This document shows positions 11,305 through 23,325 of a stretch of DNA of 64,000 nucleotides, one piece after another. Numbering within the stretch: the stretch's first letter is position 1; each line of letters starts with the position of its first letter. Origin of the DNA: Chrysopilus asiliformis. Taxonomy: Eukaryota > Arthropoda > Insecta > Diptera > Rhagionidae. The position numbers and the translations under genes were made by a program. The stretch is from NCBI GenBank assembly GCA_964034945.1, contig OZ035961.1, positions 30,902,184 to 30,966,183 of the forward strand. The letters are read 5' to 3'. Under the pieces are notes generated by a model. That model saw only the letters and a list, made by a program, of their open reading frames with translations. It had not been told where the DNA came from and did not search any database.

Positions 11305-12412
11305 TCGAATTATTTATCATAATTTAATTTTTCATTCAACAATTTTACACATTTTACATGGGTATAATAATTTTTTCATGTCATTCCAAACAGCCTGGTG
11401 TTGTCCACTTTTGTGTCCTATGATGTCCACTTCTGTGTTCGACGCGTTACAAATGGCATACTAAATCTAATATACTCCTATATGATGTATCATATAGAGT
11501 ATAAAAATTGTAGTTAAAGGAAAAAAAAATTGGGTTTTGTATATCAGAATTAAAAGCGAGACAAATATTTTTTTGTTTCTCTTATGCTTTTATCTAACTT
11601 TTTTTCTGATATATTTCTAATAAACAACGCCCATTTTTTTCCTTTTCAGTACATTTTTTAATAAAAGTTTTTTTTTCTTTTTTGCAAGACGTTCGAAAAA
11701 CGATTTTATGATTATTTTTCTAAGTTCTTTGATCTAAGACCACACACAATGGATACTTAACATTATACTTTATACAACACTAAGGGTTGCGCCTTATCCT
11801 TTTCCCTTGGGTCAACCTTCGGCCGCTCTGACCCCGTGGGCCTGCGGCCACCCCCTACTTCTCGGCCTTCGGGCTCATTGCTTACACGGCGGCCTCTGGC
11901 CGCGCGGTAATCTTTCAATATAAAACTAATCAAAAAATATAAGCTTGTTCAACTGATTCTTTATTCAATTCATTAGAGCGCATTATTATAGATTGAATTC
12001 TCTAGGCAAGTCTGGGCCTAGACAGATTTTCATGACGACTCCCATCCCCAATCCTTTTCACTTCTTATTATCTTCTTTACAAAAGATCTACCATCAGCAA
12101 TCCGGGAATCTCATCTCCAACTATTTTCAAAAATAGTGGTCCGTATGTCAGTCTCTGGCGAGTGTTGGGCAACGATGCTATCAAGGCCTGAGCTCTTAGT
12201 TTCTTGTGAGAATGGTGAGAATGGTTTAGTTATTCAGAAGAAACTCAAAATTTGCTAAAATCATATCATTTTGCCACTTTCAAATCGTTTCGTTTATAAA
12301 CTCAAGAAAGTAAGTTTATATATTTCGTAAAAATTGAATTTAGTAGGCTTAGAACATTTAGAAATATTTTTGGCTATGTGTGCCAAAGAACGATGCACCA
12401 AAAAGGCCCTTT
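11305..12412. other. intergenic with repeat tail and GC-rich island
   Basis: At 11395-11490 lies a fragment resembling the 3' tail of the repeat at 43180-43745 (TGTCCACTT, GCGTTACAAATGGCATAC, AATCTAATATACTC). At 11785-11910 there is a GC-rich island with repeated GGCCTYCGGGC/CGGCC words and small palindromes in an AT-rich setting, probably a mobile-element relic. No gene. Confidence 0.5.
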
Positions 12413-12645
12413 ACTAACTTTTGGGTTTCGCTTTCATAGTACATTCGCTTTCGGGGATGGTCAGCTGCCATCTTAGAACAATGATTTTTCATGGAAAATG
12501 GAAAAAAATATTGCGACTAAGATGGCAGCTGACCATCCTCCTGCAGTTCCCCGCCAAAAAAGAGCTTATATCCATGAAACTAGAGCAAATCACAATTCCA
12601 ATGGAGGTACCACGAAAGTGAAACCTCAACTGGTTCAAAAGTTAG
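12413..12645. mobile_element. foldback element
   Basis: Outer arms: CTAACTTTTGGGTTTCGCTT from about 12414 against the mirrored sequence ending in AAAGTTAG at 12645. Inner perfect arms: GGATGGTCAGCTGCCATCTT (from about 12456) against AAGATGGCAGCTGACCATCC (to about 12538). Non-coding; a long inverted repeat able to fold on itself. Confidence 0.75.
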
Positions 12646-12864
12646 CCCGGGGGCATAAAAAACGTTGAATCCTGCATGGTTCTTTCAAGTCAATTAAAGA
12701 TTTGGGAGTATGTTAAAATTTGAATACAAAACTTGACCGTGACAAAAAAAAAGCGAGCTAAATAAAAGCTTCTAAAAACGGAACTCCTCCCATATTATAT
12801 TTTTAAAAATCAGATCAAATCCTAATTTCTTTAATTTTTTTATTATTTGGCATCAATTTATAAT

Positions 12865-13380
12865 AAGGGTATTTACATTTCCTATTAAAATACCTGTTAT
12901 CGTCGTTAAATAGTATAATTTGTTAAAGTTTTGCTCTATACCGAGAACGCAATTTTTGGCGGCTGTAGTAAAATCGATGAGTAACCCATATTTTTACTCA
13001 CATTTTATCACTTGATCCGTTTTTTTTTCTTTTCGGAAATCATTCTAATCACTTTCACTAACCAACAAATCTCTTAAAACACCAATCACTTCATATTTTA
13101 ATCACTTGAACACCATTTTTCAACACTTTTTATATTAATAAACAATTAACTCAAACTGTCAAATGTGACCGAATTGCTAACCTCGCTAGGTATATTTTTT
13201 ATTATTTAAAATATTTACCCAAATTTTGTATTTTACACCAAGCGGTTAATATCGTAGTAAATTGTGTTAAAGTTAGAAAAAATGTTACCCTGTATTTTGT
13301 TGTTTTTTACGAAACTTTAACAAATAATAGTATTTTACTACGATAACAGCTATTTTAATTGGTTCTGTGAATACCCCTAA
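12865..13380. mobile_element. MITE with about 65-bp imperfect TIRs
   Basis: The left terminus (AAGGGTATTTACAT, then CCTATTAAAATACCTGTTAT and TTTGTTAAAGTTT) is mirrored on the right (AAACTTTAACAAA, then TACTACGATAACAGCTATTT, AATTGG and ATACCCCT). About 515 bp, no coding capacity. Confidence 0.7.
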
Positions 13381-15137
13381 TGAATGTTTTGTTTCGTTTT
13401 TTTTAAATATTTACTATTGTATAATTGGAAGAAATTTTGTTCAAATAGTTATTGCAAATAAACAAAAAATAAACTCCCTTGTTGAATCTTTACCAGGGAG
13501 CTTATTTTGTTTATTTACAATCCTAAAAGTCGAAAAGTCAGAAATCACCCACCCTACCCAACCACGTAATCGGTGTATACTCGCAATCGCTGGTAACATT
13601 GAAAATCTGCTGAATAACGAAAATATTTTACACATACCCACATGTGTTTGTGAGTTTGACAAAATTGATTTGTAATTACCTACGCATCAAAATGAGATAA
13701 AAAAAACTCAAAAGTTATACAATAAAAGTTATTTAATTTTTTCACATAAAACCAATGAATTAAATTTGGTTAATAGTTTCACTAACAATAAAAAAAGGTA
13801 TTTTCCCCTAAATGTGGTTGTCCTCAATTTTTATTCTAACTTTTCAACACAACATAAACGAATAATTTTGCAATAATACTATTAAAATGGACATTCAAGA
13901 GGTAAGATGTGTATTTAAAGATGAACATTTGGATGCCTATCTTTGGTGTGAGTATACGATGGCGCCATGATCGTGACTGATTTTTGGTAAAAGAGACCCA
14001 TAAATCTAAATCTCTTTTGATATGCGGATCTGAAAAACCAGCGCGATTGCAATATGCTAATGGCAGTGGCTCTCGGATACTTTGCACATTCTTCATGTTA
14101 CGAATTCACACAACAAATTTCCAGTTTAGTTCATCAAAACATATCTAAATATCTAAATTGCAATCAATCACTTTTATTACCAGTTTTACTTAAAATTTGA
14201 TCGCCATTATGCATATATGGATTTACAGAGTATACAGACTTTGTTATGTATGTACTTGAGCTACATATTATGATATATAATTAATTATACTTTAAATACA
14301 TTTTATAAAAATTAATTAAAAAGGCATTATTTTCAAAATACTAAAAATCATCTAATTATGTAAAATAATATCTCATTATCTCATATAGCAACTATTTAGT
14401 TTAAAAGCGTGCACTTTTAGCTAATTTCTTAATATTACAATCAATCAAAAACTAAGAATTACCCTCTATACAAAAGCCACTCACTTTTCAGGTATTTTTG
14501 AAATATTCTTGAAAGTAAACGAATTTTGTTGATAAAATTCAATTTTTTTTATTTCAGAAAGTAATTTTGAATTCAAGAAATAAAAGTTTTGATTTAAGTA
14601 TTAGAATCTTACCATATTAACATATCCCTACCAATATTTATATTGGTTAATAAACCGCTGGAAGTAGGTATTTGTTACGAAGAAATTCAAAAAAACACAC
14701 TGAAAGAGGTTAATTTATCATCGATTTGATGGAATATTTTCCAAAATCAAGACATTTTACAAGAATTTGAATAATTTGTGAAAAAATTGAAAGCGAGAAT
14801 TACACAGTGTAATCTCCATAAATAGCGAATCGCTGTGAGAAACAAAAGTATTTCGTTATATAAAGGTTTTAGATTGAATAAAACAAAAAGAATGTACTTT
14901 TAAAAAGAAACAAATAGGGCCCTATCAATTATAAAGATAAACTGAAGTTTTTCTAAGCAGGATTTTAAAATTAAACATGCAACAACAGCCTATTAATAAA
15001 GATTAAATAACTAAAGAAAAGCTTCTTTTCATCTTTTCATGGAACTTTTAAAATTTATGGAAAAAACTGTTAAGTTATGAATCTCAACCAAGTAACGCAT
15101 GCAATTTAAATATTTTTTATTGGTTTTTTGACAGTTA
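13381..15137. other. intergenic, no gene seen
   Basis: AT-rich. The ORF at 13367-13675 overlaps the MITE end and has no recognisable domain. Nothing else is supportable. Confidence 0.4.
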
Positions 15138-15562
15138 AGCAAGAACTGCAATTGGGCAGAGTCAACAGCAGAGGCAGATGCAGAACTTTAGAACACATAG
15201 CATCTTATGTGATGAGCTCCAATAAAGCAGCAGTAGAGGCAGTGGCAGAAGCAGAAACACATTTTAGCTCTAATCTCTAAATTTCTACTTTCAATTTAAC
15301 CTCACAAATCGTTGTTATTTTGTTTTTTTCATATATGGACGGAAGTAAATATTTGTAATACTTGAAATGGAGGAGAAATTAGTTGAATACTTAAAAAACA
15401 ACGAAATATTATACGAAAAATCATGCCGCGAATATAAATACGTACAACGTTCTGACATGTTTCTGCTATTTTCGTCAGAATTCAAATTTCATTGTGGGAC
15501 ACAAAGCAGATTCTGCTTCTGCCACTGCTTCTGCCTCTGCTGCTGCCTCTGCTCAACTGGAG
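15138..15562 (-). mobile_element. CAG-rich-TIR MITE, inverted copy
   Basis: Reverse-orientation copy of the element at 8812-9188. It starts AGCAAGAACTGCAATTGGGC and contains the mirrored interior (AACCTCACAAATCGTTG, TGGACGGAAGTAAATATTTG). It ends in CTGCCTCTGCTCAACTGGAG and carries about 60 bp extra near 15390-15450. It abuts a second copy in opposite orientation. Confidence 0.75.
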
Positions 15563-15885
15563 TGCTGCAGAGGCAGGAGCAGAGGCAGAAGCAGTAGCAG
15601 TGGTAGAAGCAGAATCTGCTTTCTGTCCTCCATTTCAAGTATTACAAATATTTACTTCCGTCCATATATGCAAAAAATATCAACAACGATTTGTGAGGTT
15701 AAATTGAAATTTTAACCTCAGCTCTAATCTCTAAACCGAAATTTAGAGATTAGAGCTAAAATGTGTTTCTGCTTTTGCCGCTGCCTCTGCTGCTGCTTTA
15801 TTGGAGCTCATCACATAAGACGCTAAGTGTTCTAAAGTTCTGCTTCTGCCTCTGCTGCTGCCTCTGCCCAGTTGGAGTTCTCGCT
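15563..15885 (+). mobile_element. CAG-rich-TIR MITE, adjacent forward copy
   Basis: Starts within the CAG-rich terminal run (GCAGAGGCAGGAGCAGAGGC) and lacks the outermost bases. It ends CCCAGTTGGAGTTCTCGCT, as in the 9-kb copy. An internal duplication around 15700-15760 (CTCTAATCTCTAAA and its mirror) forms a small hairpin. The ORFs crossing this region are by-products of the triplet-like repeat. Confidence 0.75.
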
Positions 15886-17450
15886 TTATACTTAAAAAAA
15901 TCAAGGAAAATAATCGTTTTGCAAAGCATACTAAAGATTCCGTTTCCGCTGGCGGATTTTTTTTAGGACCCATAATTTGTTCTAGGATTCTGATCTTTAT
16001 TTACCTAATCTTTTCTATTAATAAAAACATTCAATCTGGAGTTTAGTTAAACAACGGATATATTACGTTTGCCGTTTAAAATTAGTAAGTACAAAATTGC
16101 AAAATGTCAAAACTCAAATGCACTTTGTATGAGATTTTATTTGTAAATAAGTGTAAATAAAACCTCTTAGCATACTCGAAGAAATTTTTTTTTTTCGTTT
16201 AGTTAATTGAAATGTTTGACATTCAAGTTTCCTGTTTGCGATATCTGCAATGCCATTATGTTATTATTCTCATACCCCATTGCCAACATTTAGAAAATAT
16301 GCCAAAAAATTGTAAAACAATCAGAATTTACAATGTTTTGGAGATTGACCATTTGCTATAGATATTTTCACCTGCTATAGATTTACTATAGATATTTTCA
16401 CCTTGTCAAAGAAAAATCGTTTAACTTGATTTTCACAGGCAAACCAATATAGGAAATTATGTTAATCAGCCACTTAAGCATACCATCCTGAAAGATTTAA
16501 TTTAACAACCATTTTAGCATTTAAACATAGGTTCAAATTGTTTACTAATAACCTAAACTGCTGCTAAATTTTACTAAGCAAAGATCTACAATATTAAATT
16601 TTCTAGTTTTTATTTCATCTTTTTCACTTTCTTATACATCATATATGAAAAATTTCCACCCCTTAATTTTTATTAAAAACATGACTCTTGAGACGATTGG
16701 AACATTATTACAAACATATAAGCTAATATTTTACTTGTCGGGTTATAATGTACATTGTACGATAATGTAAATTTTGTATAAGAATGTCTTGTACTGTTCA
16801 ATTGTTTTACGAAAGTGTTTAGTCGTTTTTTGAGTTTGTTTTAGATGTTTTTAGTAATTTTTTATTAATTTGTCCAAATATAGAAATAAATATAGAAATA
16901 ATTCTTCAAAAATTGAATTCAGTCACTTTAAATCATTTTATTTCGTTATATTGAGAACAAAAAGTTCAACAAATTAAGGCGCAATGTACGAAAATTATCT
17001 GTATACCTACTCTATACCTATTTTCTTGATCTTTCCCTTATTTTTCTTCAATTTTTCAATTTTTTCAATTCTTGCAGATTCTTCAACGCTTTTATTGGTG
17101 AACCAATAGAATCTTTTGTGGCTTTTGGAAATACACAGCTCTGGAAAACAGATATTTTGGATTACAGGCATATTTGCTCTGAAGACCCAATAAAATATCA
17201 GTTATGATCAATGCAAAACCTTCCTCTGCGATATTTATAGTTTCAGAAAAAATATGTAAAATATAACATTTTTTCAAATATCTCGAGAACCATTACAGAT
17301 ACTTAAAAACCGTGAAAGAAAAAAAATGCAGGAAATTTTATTTTCTTTGAATTTCGTTATAAGCACTTTTTCATTTGGTTATAGGCGCATAATTTTCAAG
17401 ATATTTTCAAAAAACTTAATTTTCTTAAAATATCTCGAGAACCGTTACCC
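15886..17450. other. intergenic, no gene seen
   Basis: AT-rich. A short direct duplication of CTATAGATATTTTCACC lies at about 16356-16403. No ORF with a recognisable domain. Confidence 0.4.
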
Positions 17451-17571
17451 CTAATTTATTCACTAGGAGTTAAGCCGAGTTAGTGAGTTAAGGGAGTTAG
17501 CTAACCTTATTTTCCATGTTAAAGGTGAGTTAAGGGAGTTAAGGCGATTTAACTGCGAGTGAATAAATTAG
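17451..17571. mobile_element. 121-bp MITE
   Basis: The ends CTAATTTATTCACT and AGTGAATAAATTAG are perfectly inverted. The interior has several GAGTTAAGG words. Non-coding. Confidence 0.7.
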
Positions 17572-19240
17572 AGATACACAAAACCCGTTGAAGAAAAAAA
17601 TATAGAAAGATTTATATTCTTTAATTTTTGTTATATTTATTTTTTCCAAAAGCGCAAAGGCAACCTTTGAAAAATTTTCAAAAAGGTACCCGTTATAGCT
17701 ACTGATACTTAAAAGTTGATAGAACTTAAGATTTTCGAAAAATTTATTTACAAAAAATTTCAAGTTGTAAAACATAGAGGCATACAGGCAGACCGACAAA
17801 TAATTTTGCCTAAAACGGATTTGGTAGTGATCAGAAAGATTGTATCTGATTTTTAACAAATTTCGGATAGTTCCCTAAAATTAAATTAAATCTCGAACAG
17901 GTGAAGTAAACCACCGCCCAGTGGAATTGACAAAATGTATTTAACACCTTTTCCGTTAACATGTTCTTTTATATCAATTCACATGACATTTAACTCCCCA
18001 CATTTTTGTCAAAATAGTAATCACATGTACAAAATGTACAAATTATAGTTAGATGACATTCCTTGAACTTTAATTTATGTTTGACATTCTTGGATTAACT
18101 TTCAAATTAACGAAAAAAAAAATTAATTTCGTTTTAATAGTTAACATTAAAATTTCTGCAAATCCAATGAATATCATGTTTCAGCCTTACAGAAGTCCAA
18201 GTATGATATTAATATGGCATATTTTGATTTCTAGTATTGTGTAAGCATTTCATATTTCAGAAAATCGCGTATAAGATTTGTGACGAATCACCTGTCACGA
18301 TCTGGAATCCGGACACTTTATTTGACGATGAATGGCACGATTTCGGTACCTTAATCACAGCCAATTACCTTCAAAAATTACCAAATTCACTGCTTTCTAA
18401 GTGTGGCCAATCAAAATTCGGTGCAATAGAAAATATATTTGAATAGCACACCGGGGAGGGCAATTTCAATGCGTTCGTCGTGTACCATCACTTTGTAAGT
18501 TTTTGATGTTGCGTAGTAGTAGAAGAAGAAACATTTTAGGTACAAGAAAGAATGTTGGCACCACTTTAATTATAGTCTTAACTATACATACCTGTATTTA
18601 TACGATTTTTTTGATATTTCATGTGTCCAGCCAACGCATCTTGTCCGAATTTGTATTTGAAGCTGGGAGATTTATCATGATTTCTTGTTACCCATCACCA
18701 TCAAAAGTGAACACTTTAGAAATTGAATAGTGAAAAAATTTATCCGTCACTTTTCCATTGTGTAATATATGGCTCCAAGTTTAATTAGTTGCACCATATC
18801 AATTAACAAAAATTAAGAGATACAACTGACAGCACCTTTTGGATTTGGACGTTCGTCTTGAACGAAAGATTGAGCGATGCGAGGCAGAACTTGTTAGCCA
18901 GTTTTTGGCATATGAGTATTTCCAACTAACTATTAGTCGAGTCTTACGCGGGTCATGTGCAATTAATTGGTTTATTTTTAAATATATGTGAGTTTTGGCA
19001 CTATGGAGTCTTAGTTTTTGTATCTATTCGAACTATAAATGATTATGTGGTGTTTATATTCATGCATGTAGCCTAGGTCATATATAAAGATTTTTGTATT
19101 TACGATATTATGAAATCTAGCAATGTTGTTGCACCTTTTTAAGGCAAAAAACGAAAGTCTTAAAATAGGTAATGTTGTGTTGGAATTGACATTTTAAGGT
19201 AAGAAATGATTGAACATATTGCGCCTTCGAAGATGATTCA
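17572..19240. other. intergenic; one unassigned small ORF
   Basis: No gene could be supported. An ORF at 18237-18446 has a mixed, protein-like composition (WHDFGTLITANYLQKLP) unlike the low-complexity chance ORFs around it. I cannot assign it to a family, and it lacks splice or promoter evidence. It may be a transposon fragment. Confidence 0.3.
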
Positions 19241-19248
19241 CATTTCTC

Positions 19249-19286
19249 TATATAAGCTGAATTATAATACCAGATCATCATCAGTT
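19249..19286 (+). promoter_or_regulatory. core promoter: TATA box and initiator
   Basis: TATATAAG at 19249-19256 and TCAGTT at 19281-19286. The +1 A at 19283 is 32-34 bp downstream of the TATA, and the start codon follows at 19333. Confidence 0.85.
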
Positions 19287-19332
19287 TAGTTTGAACCTTC
19301 TTGAAAAACTTTTCGAAAAAAAGCTCATCATA

Positions 19333-20329
19333 ATGCGTGGATTTATGGTATTTCGTCCTTTCATTTTTTTTTTCGGTCAACATCAGGATTAACATTTCTA
19401 ACACGGATTCTATTTGGATTATTCATTATCGCGTTTAGGTATTGTGCTTGTCAGCAGTAGCTTTAGCTGCACCACAAGGATACAACTACCAGCAACCCAT
19501 TTCCGGTGGATTTAGCGGAGGAATCTCGTCAGGATCATCAGGATTCAGTGGCGGTAGCTTCTCGTCAGGAGGTGGTAGTTTTGGAGGCGGAGGTGGTAGT
19601 GGCTTCTCGTCAGGAGGTGGTGGTTTTGGCGGTGGTCGAGGTGTTGGATTAGGGGGCGGCGACGGTTTCGGTGGATCAAGTTTCGGCGGAAGCAGTTTCG
19701 GAGGTGGGAGCTTTGGAGGCGCAGTTCAACATCAAGCTCCAATTGTCACAAAACACTTCCACAGCTTTTCCGCGCCTGAGGAACACGAAGACGCTTCAAT
19801 TCACAAGCAAATTAACGTTGGAACACCACACAAACACTACCGGGTTGTTTTCATCAAGGCCCCACATCAGAATGCCGCACAAGCCGCTGTGACCGTTGCC
19901 CAGGCCCAGAACGAAGAAAAGACCGTGATATACGTTTTGAGCAGAAAGACCGATGCCGCCGATATCCAGGCCAACATCCAAGCTGCTCCACACAACCCAA
20001 CCAAACCGGAAGTATTCTTCATCAAATACAAGACCCAAGAGGAAGCCGCCCACGCCCAACAACAAATTCAAGGTAACTCAAATTCTTCTCCAAATTTTGA
20101 TTGGTATCTAAACATAATCCTTTTTTCAGCTCAATACGACTCGTTGGGCGGTTCCAGCCAAGTCACCGACGAAGGACTCGCTCCAGTTACCTCAGTTATT
20201 GGATCAGTTGGCGGAGGTCATGGTGGGGCTCGTGGTGGTTCAATTGGCGGTTCAATTGGCGGTTCATTTGGTGGTAGTTCGATTGGTCACGCTGCCTCTC
20301 CAGGTGGAGCCTATTTACCACCAAATTAA
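19333..20329 (+). CDS. Twdl: Tweedle cuticular protein (DUF243), gene 2
   Basis: Exons 19333-19347 (MRGFM), 19439-20072 and 20130-20329 give 282 aa. The introns are 91 and 57 nt. The signal segment VLCLSAVALAAPQ follows the 5-residue first exon. Residues 27-99 form a Gly/Ser/Phe-rich segment (GGSFSSGGG, SSFGGSSFGGGSFGG). DUF243 runs about 106-215 with IVTKHFHSF, RVVFIKAPHQ, EEKTVIYVLSRK and KPEVFFIKYKT. The tail begins AQYDSLGGSSQVTDEG, continues with GGSIGGSFGG repeats, and ends YLPPN. AATAAA lies at 20393-20398. Intron 2 is a multiple of three and has no in-frame stop, so a transcript retaining it would stay open with 19 extra residues. It is called an intron because the same position is spliced in six paralogues and it has proper GTAACT...TTTTTTCAG borders. 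Confidence 0.95.
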
Positions 20330-20399
20330 GATGTGCCTCCGCTCTGTTAAATCTTGTTCTGTTCTGTTTGCATTATGGTCCCGTTTTATTTAAATAAAT

Positions 20400-21589
20400 C
20401 ATTCAATTAGTTTTATAAAAAAACGATCTGTGAGTATTTCTTTACATTTCTTGTGATTTTATTTATCAATTCTCAAAATAGTTTTAATACCTAATTTGAA
20501 TTTCAAATATTATAACTGAAATGCGTTCGGTGGCTATTTTTATCGTAGTTTTCAGTGTTTTTTCGGTTTCTGAGCAAAAATGTGTAGTTTTTTTTATCAC
20601 TTTAAGATTACGTGGGCACTGGGAATCCAGCGACAATAAATAATTTTTTCGTCAATATTTGCATAAAAATACAAATCGTTTTGTATGGTAGTCATATCCG
20701 GTGGGTAAAGGTAGTCTAATGTTAATTGAATGCGTGCTTCTGCGTGGTATTTATTGTATTCGAATCTAATTTTTAATCCAATAATTAACTGATATCGTAG
20801 TGATTGATATATTTTGGTTTTATCCAAAAGTTTTGAATATGCCGATCTCTAGCGTTAGTAGTTTCTACGAGGGTATTGTGTGAAGTATCGTGTTGTGCCA
20901 AACAGAAGCATAGCTTGCGGTAAATATTTTCTTATTTCTCTATTCATTCTTCGAAGCTTCAATTCAATCGGTCGAGAGGTCTGTAAGTTATAGCTATCGA
21001 AAACCAATGAAGTGATGAAAAATCTCGGTTTACAAGTATGATAAATTTTTATGTCTAACTATCAGTTAATAATGTCTAACTACGAAAGCCGTGTAACTAA
21101 AAGGTTCCTAACGTCAGAATGCGCGACGCAGGCAAAATTTTTTAAAGTCATCTATTCAAAAATAGCTATAGGCTACCTCTTTCTTTCACCCTCAAACACA
21201 TTGAGAAATTTTTTTTTAAATTTCATCATTGCAGAATACCTGCAGTAAAAAAACTGACTATCATTAAAACAATTACAATGGCAAAATGCGCCGCAGGCAA
21301 ATATCTTCGAAAACAAATATACTGGTGGGTTGTGGGTGAGAGTTCGCTTATAATTAAGGTCAAATGTTACCATCAATTGACTCCAAGCCATAGTCAAACC
21401 CCAAATTAACCCTGGAGTTTGACGACCTCCACCCTATATTTGGCTTCGAAAAATGCTTATCTCAAAAAGGATTTTTAAAGTCATTTAAAGTTTACTGAGC
21501 TTTTGGTGACAAGAGAATGAATGAGTTAAAACCGCATGTAACAAAAATTAAAATTAGATTTCGGAATAATTTTTCAACGCAGAATATAT
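20400..21589. other. intergenic, no gene seen
   Basis: AT-rich. Contains two copies of a GCG...GCAGGCAAA word (about 21120 and 21287) that recurs near other repeats in the window. No supportable gene. Confidence 0.4.
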
Positions 21590-21720
21590 TAGGCCCTATC
21601 ACAGAATCCGATACTATTGGTTCGAGTCGTAAACTCAATGTTGTTGTTAGTATCTGATACCAACAACAACAATGAGTTTACAATTCGAACCATTCGTATC
21701 GGATTCTGTGATAGAGCCTA
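21590..21720. mobile_element. 131-bp palindromic MITE
   Basis: TAGGCCCTATCACAGAATCC at 21590 mirrors GGATTCTGTGATAGAGCCTA ending at 21720. The arms continue through GTAAACTCAATGTTGTTGTT and AACAACAACAATGAGTTTAC. The element is one near-complete hairpin. Confidence 0.8.
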
Positions 21721-21763
21721 TTATGCTCAACGTGGGACACTTCATGTCCAAAGCGGGTAAATA

Positions 21764-22749
21764 CAGTAGAACCTCTTAATTGGGACACTCTAAAATCGGG
21801 ACACCTCTGAATCGGGACACCCTATAAGCCCTCCCTCGCATTTTCCATATACAACAGCCTCTGTAATCGGGACACCTCAGAATTGGGACACCTCGAAATC
21901 GGGACAGTAAATTGCCCTCCTTACTTTGTACTTGGAACCTCTTCAATCGGGACATCATAAATATAACTAGTCTATTATCACTAGATTGCCCACTTGCAAT
22001 CCAAAGCACTACAGATAGCCAAAATTTTAAATTTAAATAATTTTCAAGCCTCCAATGGTTGGCTGGAAAAATTCAAAATTCGCTATAACATTGCTTTCCA
22101 TATTTTGAGTGGAGAAGACGCGAATGTAGATATGAGCTGTGTAAATTCATTCAAAGCATTTATTAATTCGTTTTGTGAGGGGTACACCAAAGACAACATC
22201 TACAATTTAGATAAGACTGGTCTTTTCTTCAGAGCAACACCAAGCAAATCCCTAGTATTGAAGAATGAAAAGTGCATTAGAGGGAAACAATCGAAGGAAA
22301 GGAAGGAACGGAAGGAACGGATTGGCACTATTATGCAGTGCTTCCGGAAAAAAAGAAAAGTAATTGGAAAAGCAGCAAAACCGCGTACATTCAGAAATAT
22401 AAACGTAGATGTCCTCTGCAGATGTCCTCTGCTTTAAAGCAAATTATTGATATTTCTAAATTTTCGCTATGCAATATACCTGAAATATAAGTACATTTAA
22501 ACTCTTGTGAAATAGCTCTTAAGGCGAAGATTTCAAAAGAAACAAAGCATCAAACCAAACTTACTTGAATTAGAAGTTTTTTTGAGTTATGAATATTTAT
22601 TATTATTTTTAAATATTTTTTTTTCAAATATAGTACTTTATTTTGTGTTACATACAACCCTTTTTTACAAACCTCTCTAATCGGGACACCTCGAAATCGG
22701 GACAGGAATTCGCGGTCCCGTCGGTGTCCCGATTAGAGAGGTTTTACTG
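21764..22749 (+). mobile_element. pogo/Tigger-type DNA transposon, internally deleted
   Basis: The left terminus CAGTAGAACCTCTTAATTGG and the right-terminus reverse complement CAGTAAAACCTCTCTAATCG are inverted and flanked by TA on both sides (21762-21763, 22750-22751), as expected for Tc1/mariner-pogo insertions. Sub-terminal TCGGGACACC words are repeated several times at both ends. It carries the transposase fragment at 21994-22437. Its 986 bp are much shorter than a full pogo-type element of 2 kb or more. Confidence 0.85.
21994..22437 (+). pseudogene. pogo/Tigger transposase fragment
   Basis: About 147 residues. The N-terminal part (ASNGWLEKFKIRYNI) matches the CENP-B/Tc5-type DNA-binding domain, where FxASNGWLxxFKxRxxI is typical. 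YNLDKTGLFFRATPSKSLV matches the start of the DDE_1 domain of pogo/Tigger transposases, which usually reads N-x-DETGLF; here Asp-Lys replaces Asp-Glu. The first helix-turn-helix and most of the catalytic domain are missing. After IGTIMQCF the frame runs into deleted sequence and a duplicated GATGTCCTCTGC word at about 22409-22432. It cannot encode an active enzyme. Confidence 0.8.
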
Positions 22750-22751
22750 TA

Positions 22752-23325
22752 TCTACATGGTAAAAACTAAATACTAAATTTAAAACTCAAAATCCTGAGT
22801 TTTGAGTTTGAAATTTAGTATATTTTTTTTTGTTGTTGAAAAGCAAACCCTAAAAATTCTTGAAATGGAGTTCGAGCAGTAAAACCTTGTGGTTTGTTAT
22901 CTGACCAAAAATGTTTTGAAAATGTCAAAAGTTAGGCATTTATGTTTAAGAATGAATCTACGCGATGTTATTTTTCAGACTCTAAAGTTTTAATTATAAA
23001 ATGATATTTAAGAATATTATTTCTAGAATTAAGTTTTAACATATTTCGTTCTTAAGAAAAGGACTTAAAACTTTTTTTTTGATTTTAAATGTTTTTTAAA
23101 ACTTAAAAATGGAAATTTTAGAACAACAAATTCTTGAAATTCGAATTCATTTTTTCAGTGCCTTAGATTTCGTTGTTACGCCGATCTAAATGAATTTTTA
23201 CAAAAAATGTGTTCAGTTGAATTTTACTCCATTTGTATGTGTGTGTCCGTCACTGGAAATCTGCTGGGTGGAAAAAAATTCCGTATATAAGTTTATATTT
23301 TTAAAAGCTTTTATTTAGCTTGCCT
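22752..23325. other. intergenic, no gene seen
   Basis: AT-rich. A short inverted pair (AAATACTAAATTTAAAACTC and AGTTTGAAATTTAGTAT) lies at about 22768-22822. Nothing else. Confidence 0.4.

Noticed and set aside
15367..15973. ORFs in several frames rich in Ala, Cys, Leu or Glu across the CAG-rich MITEs
   Set aside because: They are explained by the triplet-like terminal repeats of the MITE copies, and they occur on both strands.
18237..18446. ORF containing WHDFGTLITANYLQKLP
   Set aside because: It has a more protein-like composition than its neighbours, but no family, splice site or promoter could be recognised. Kept only as a remark.
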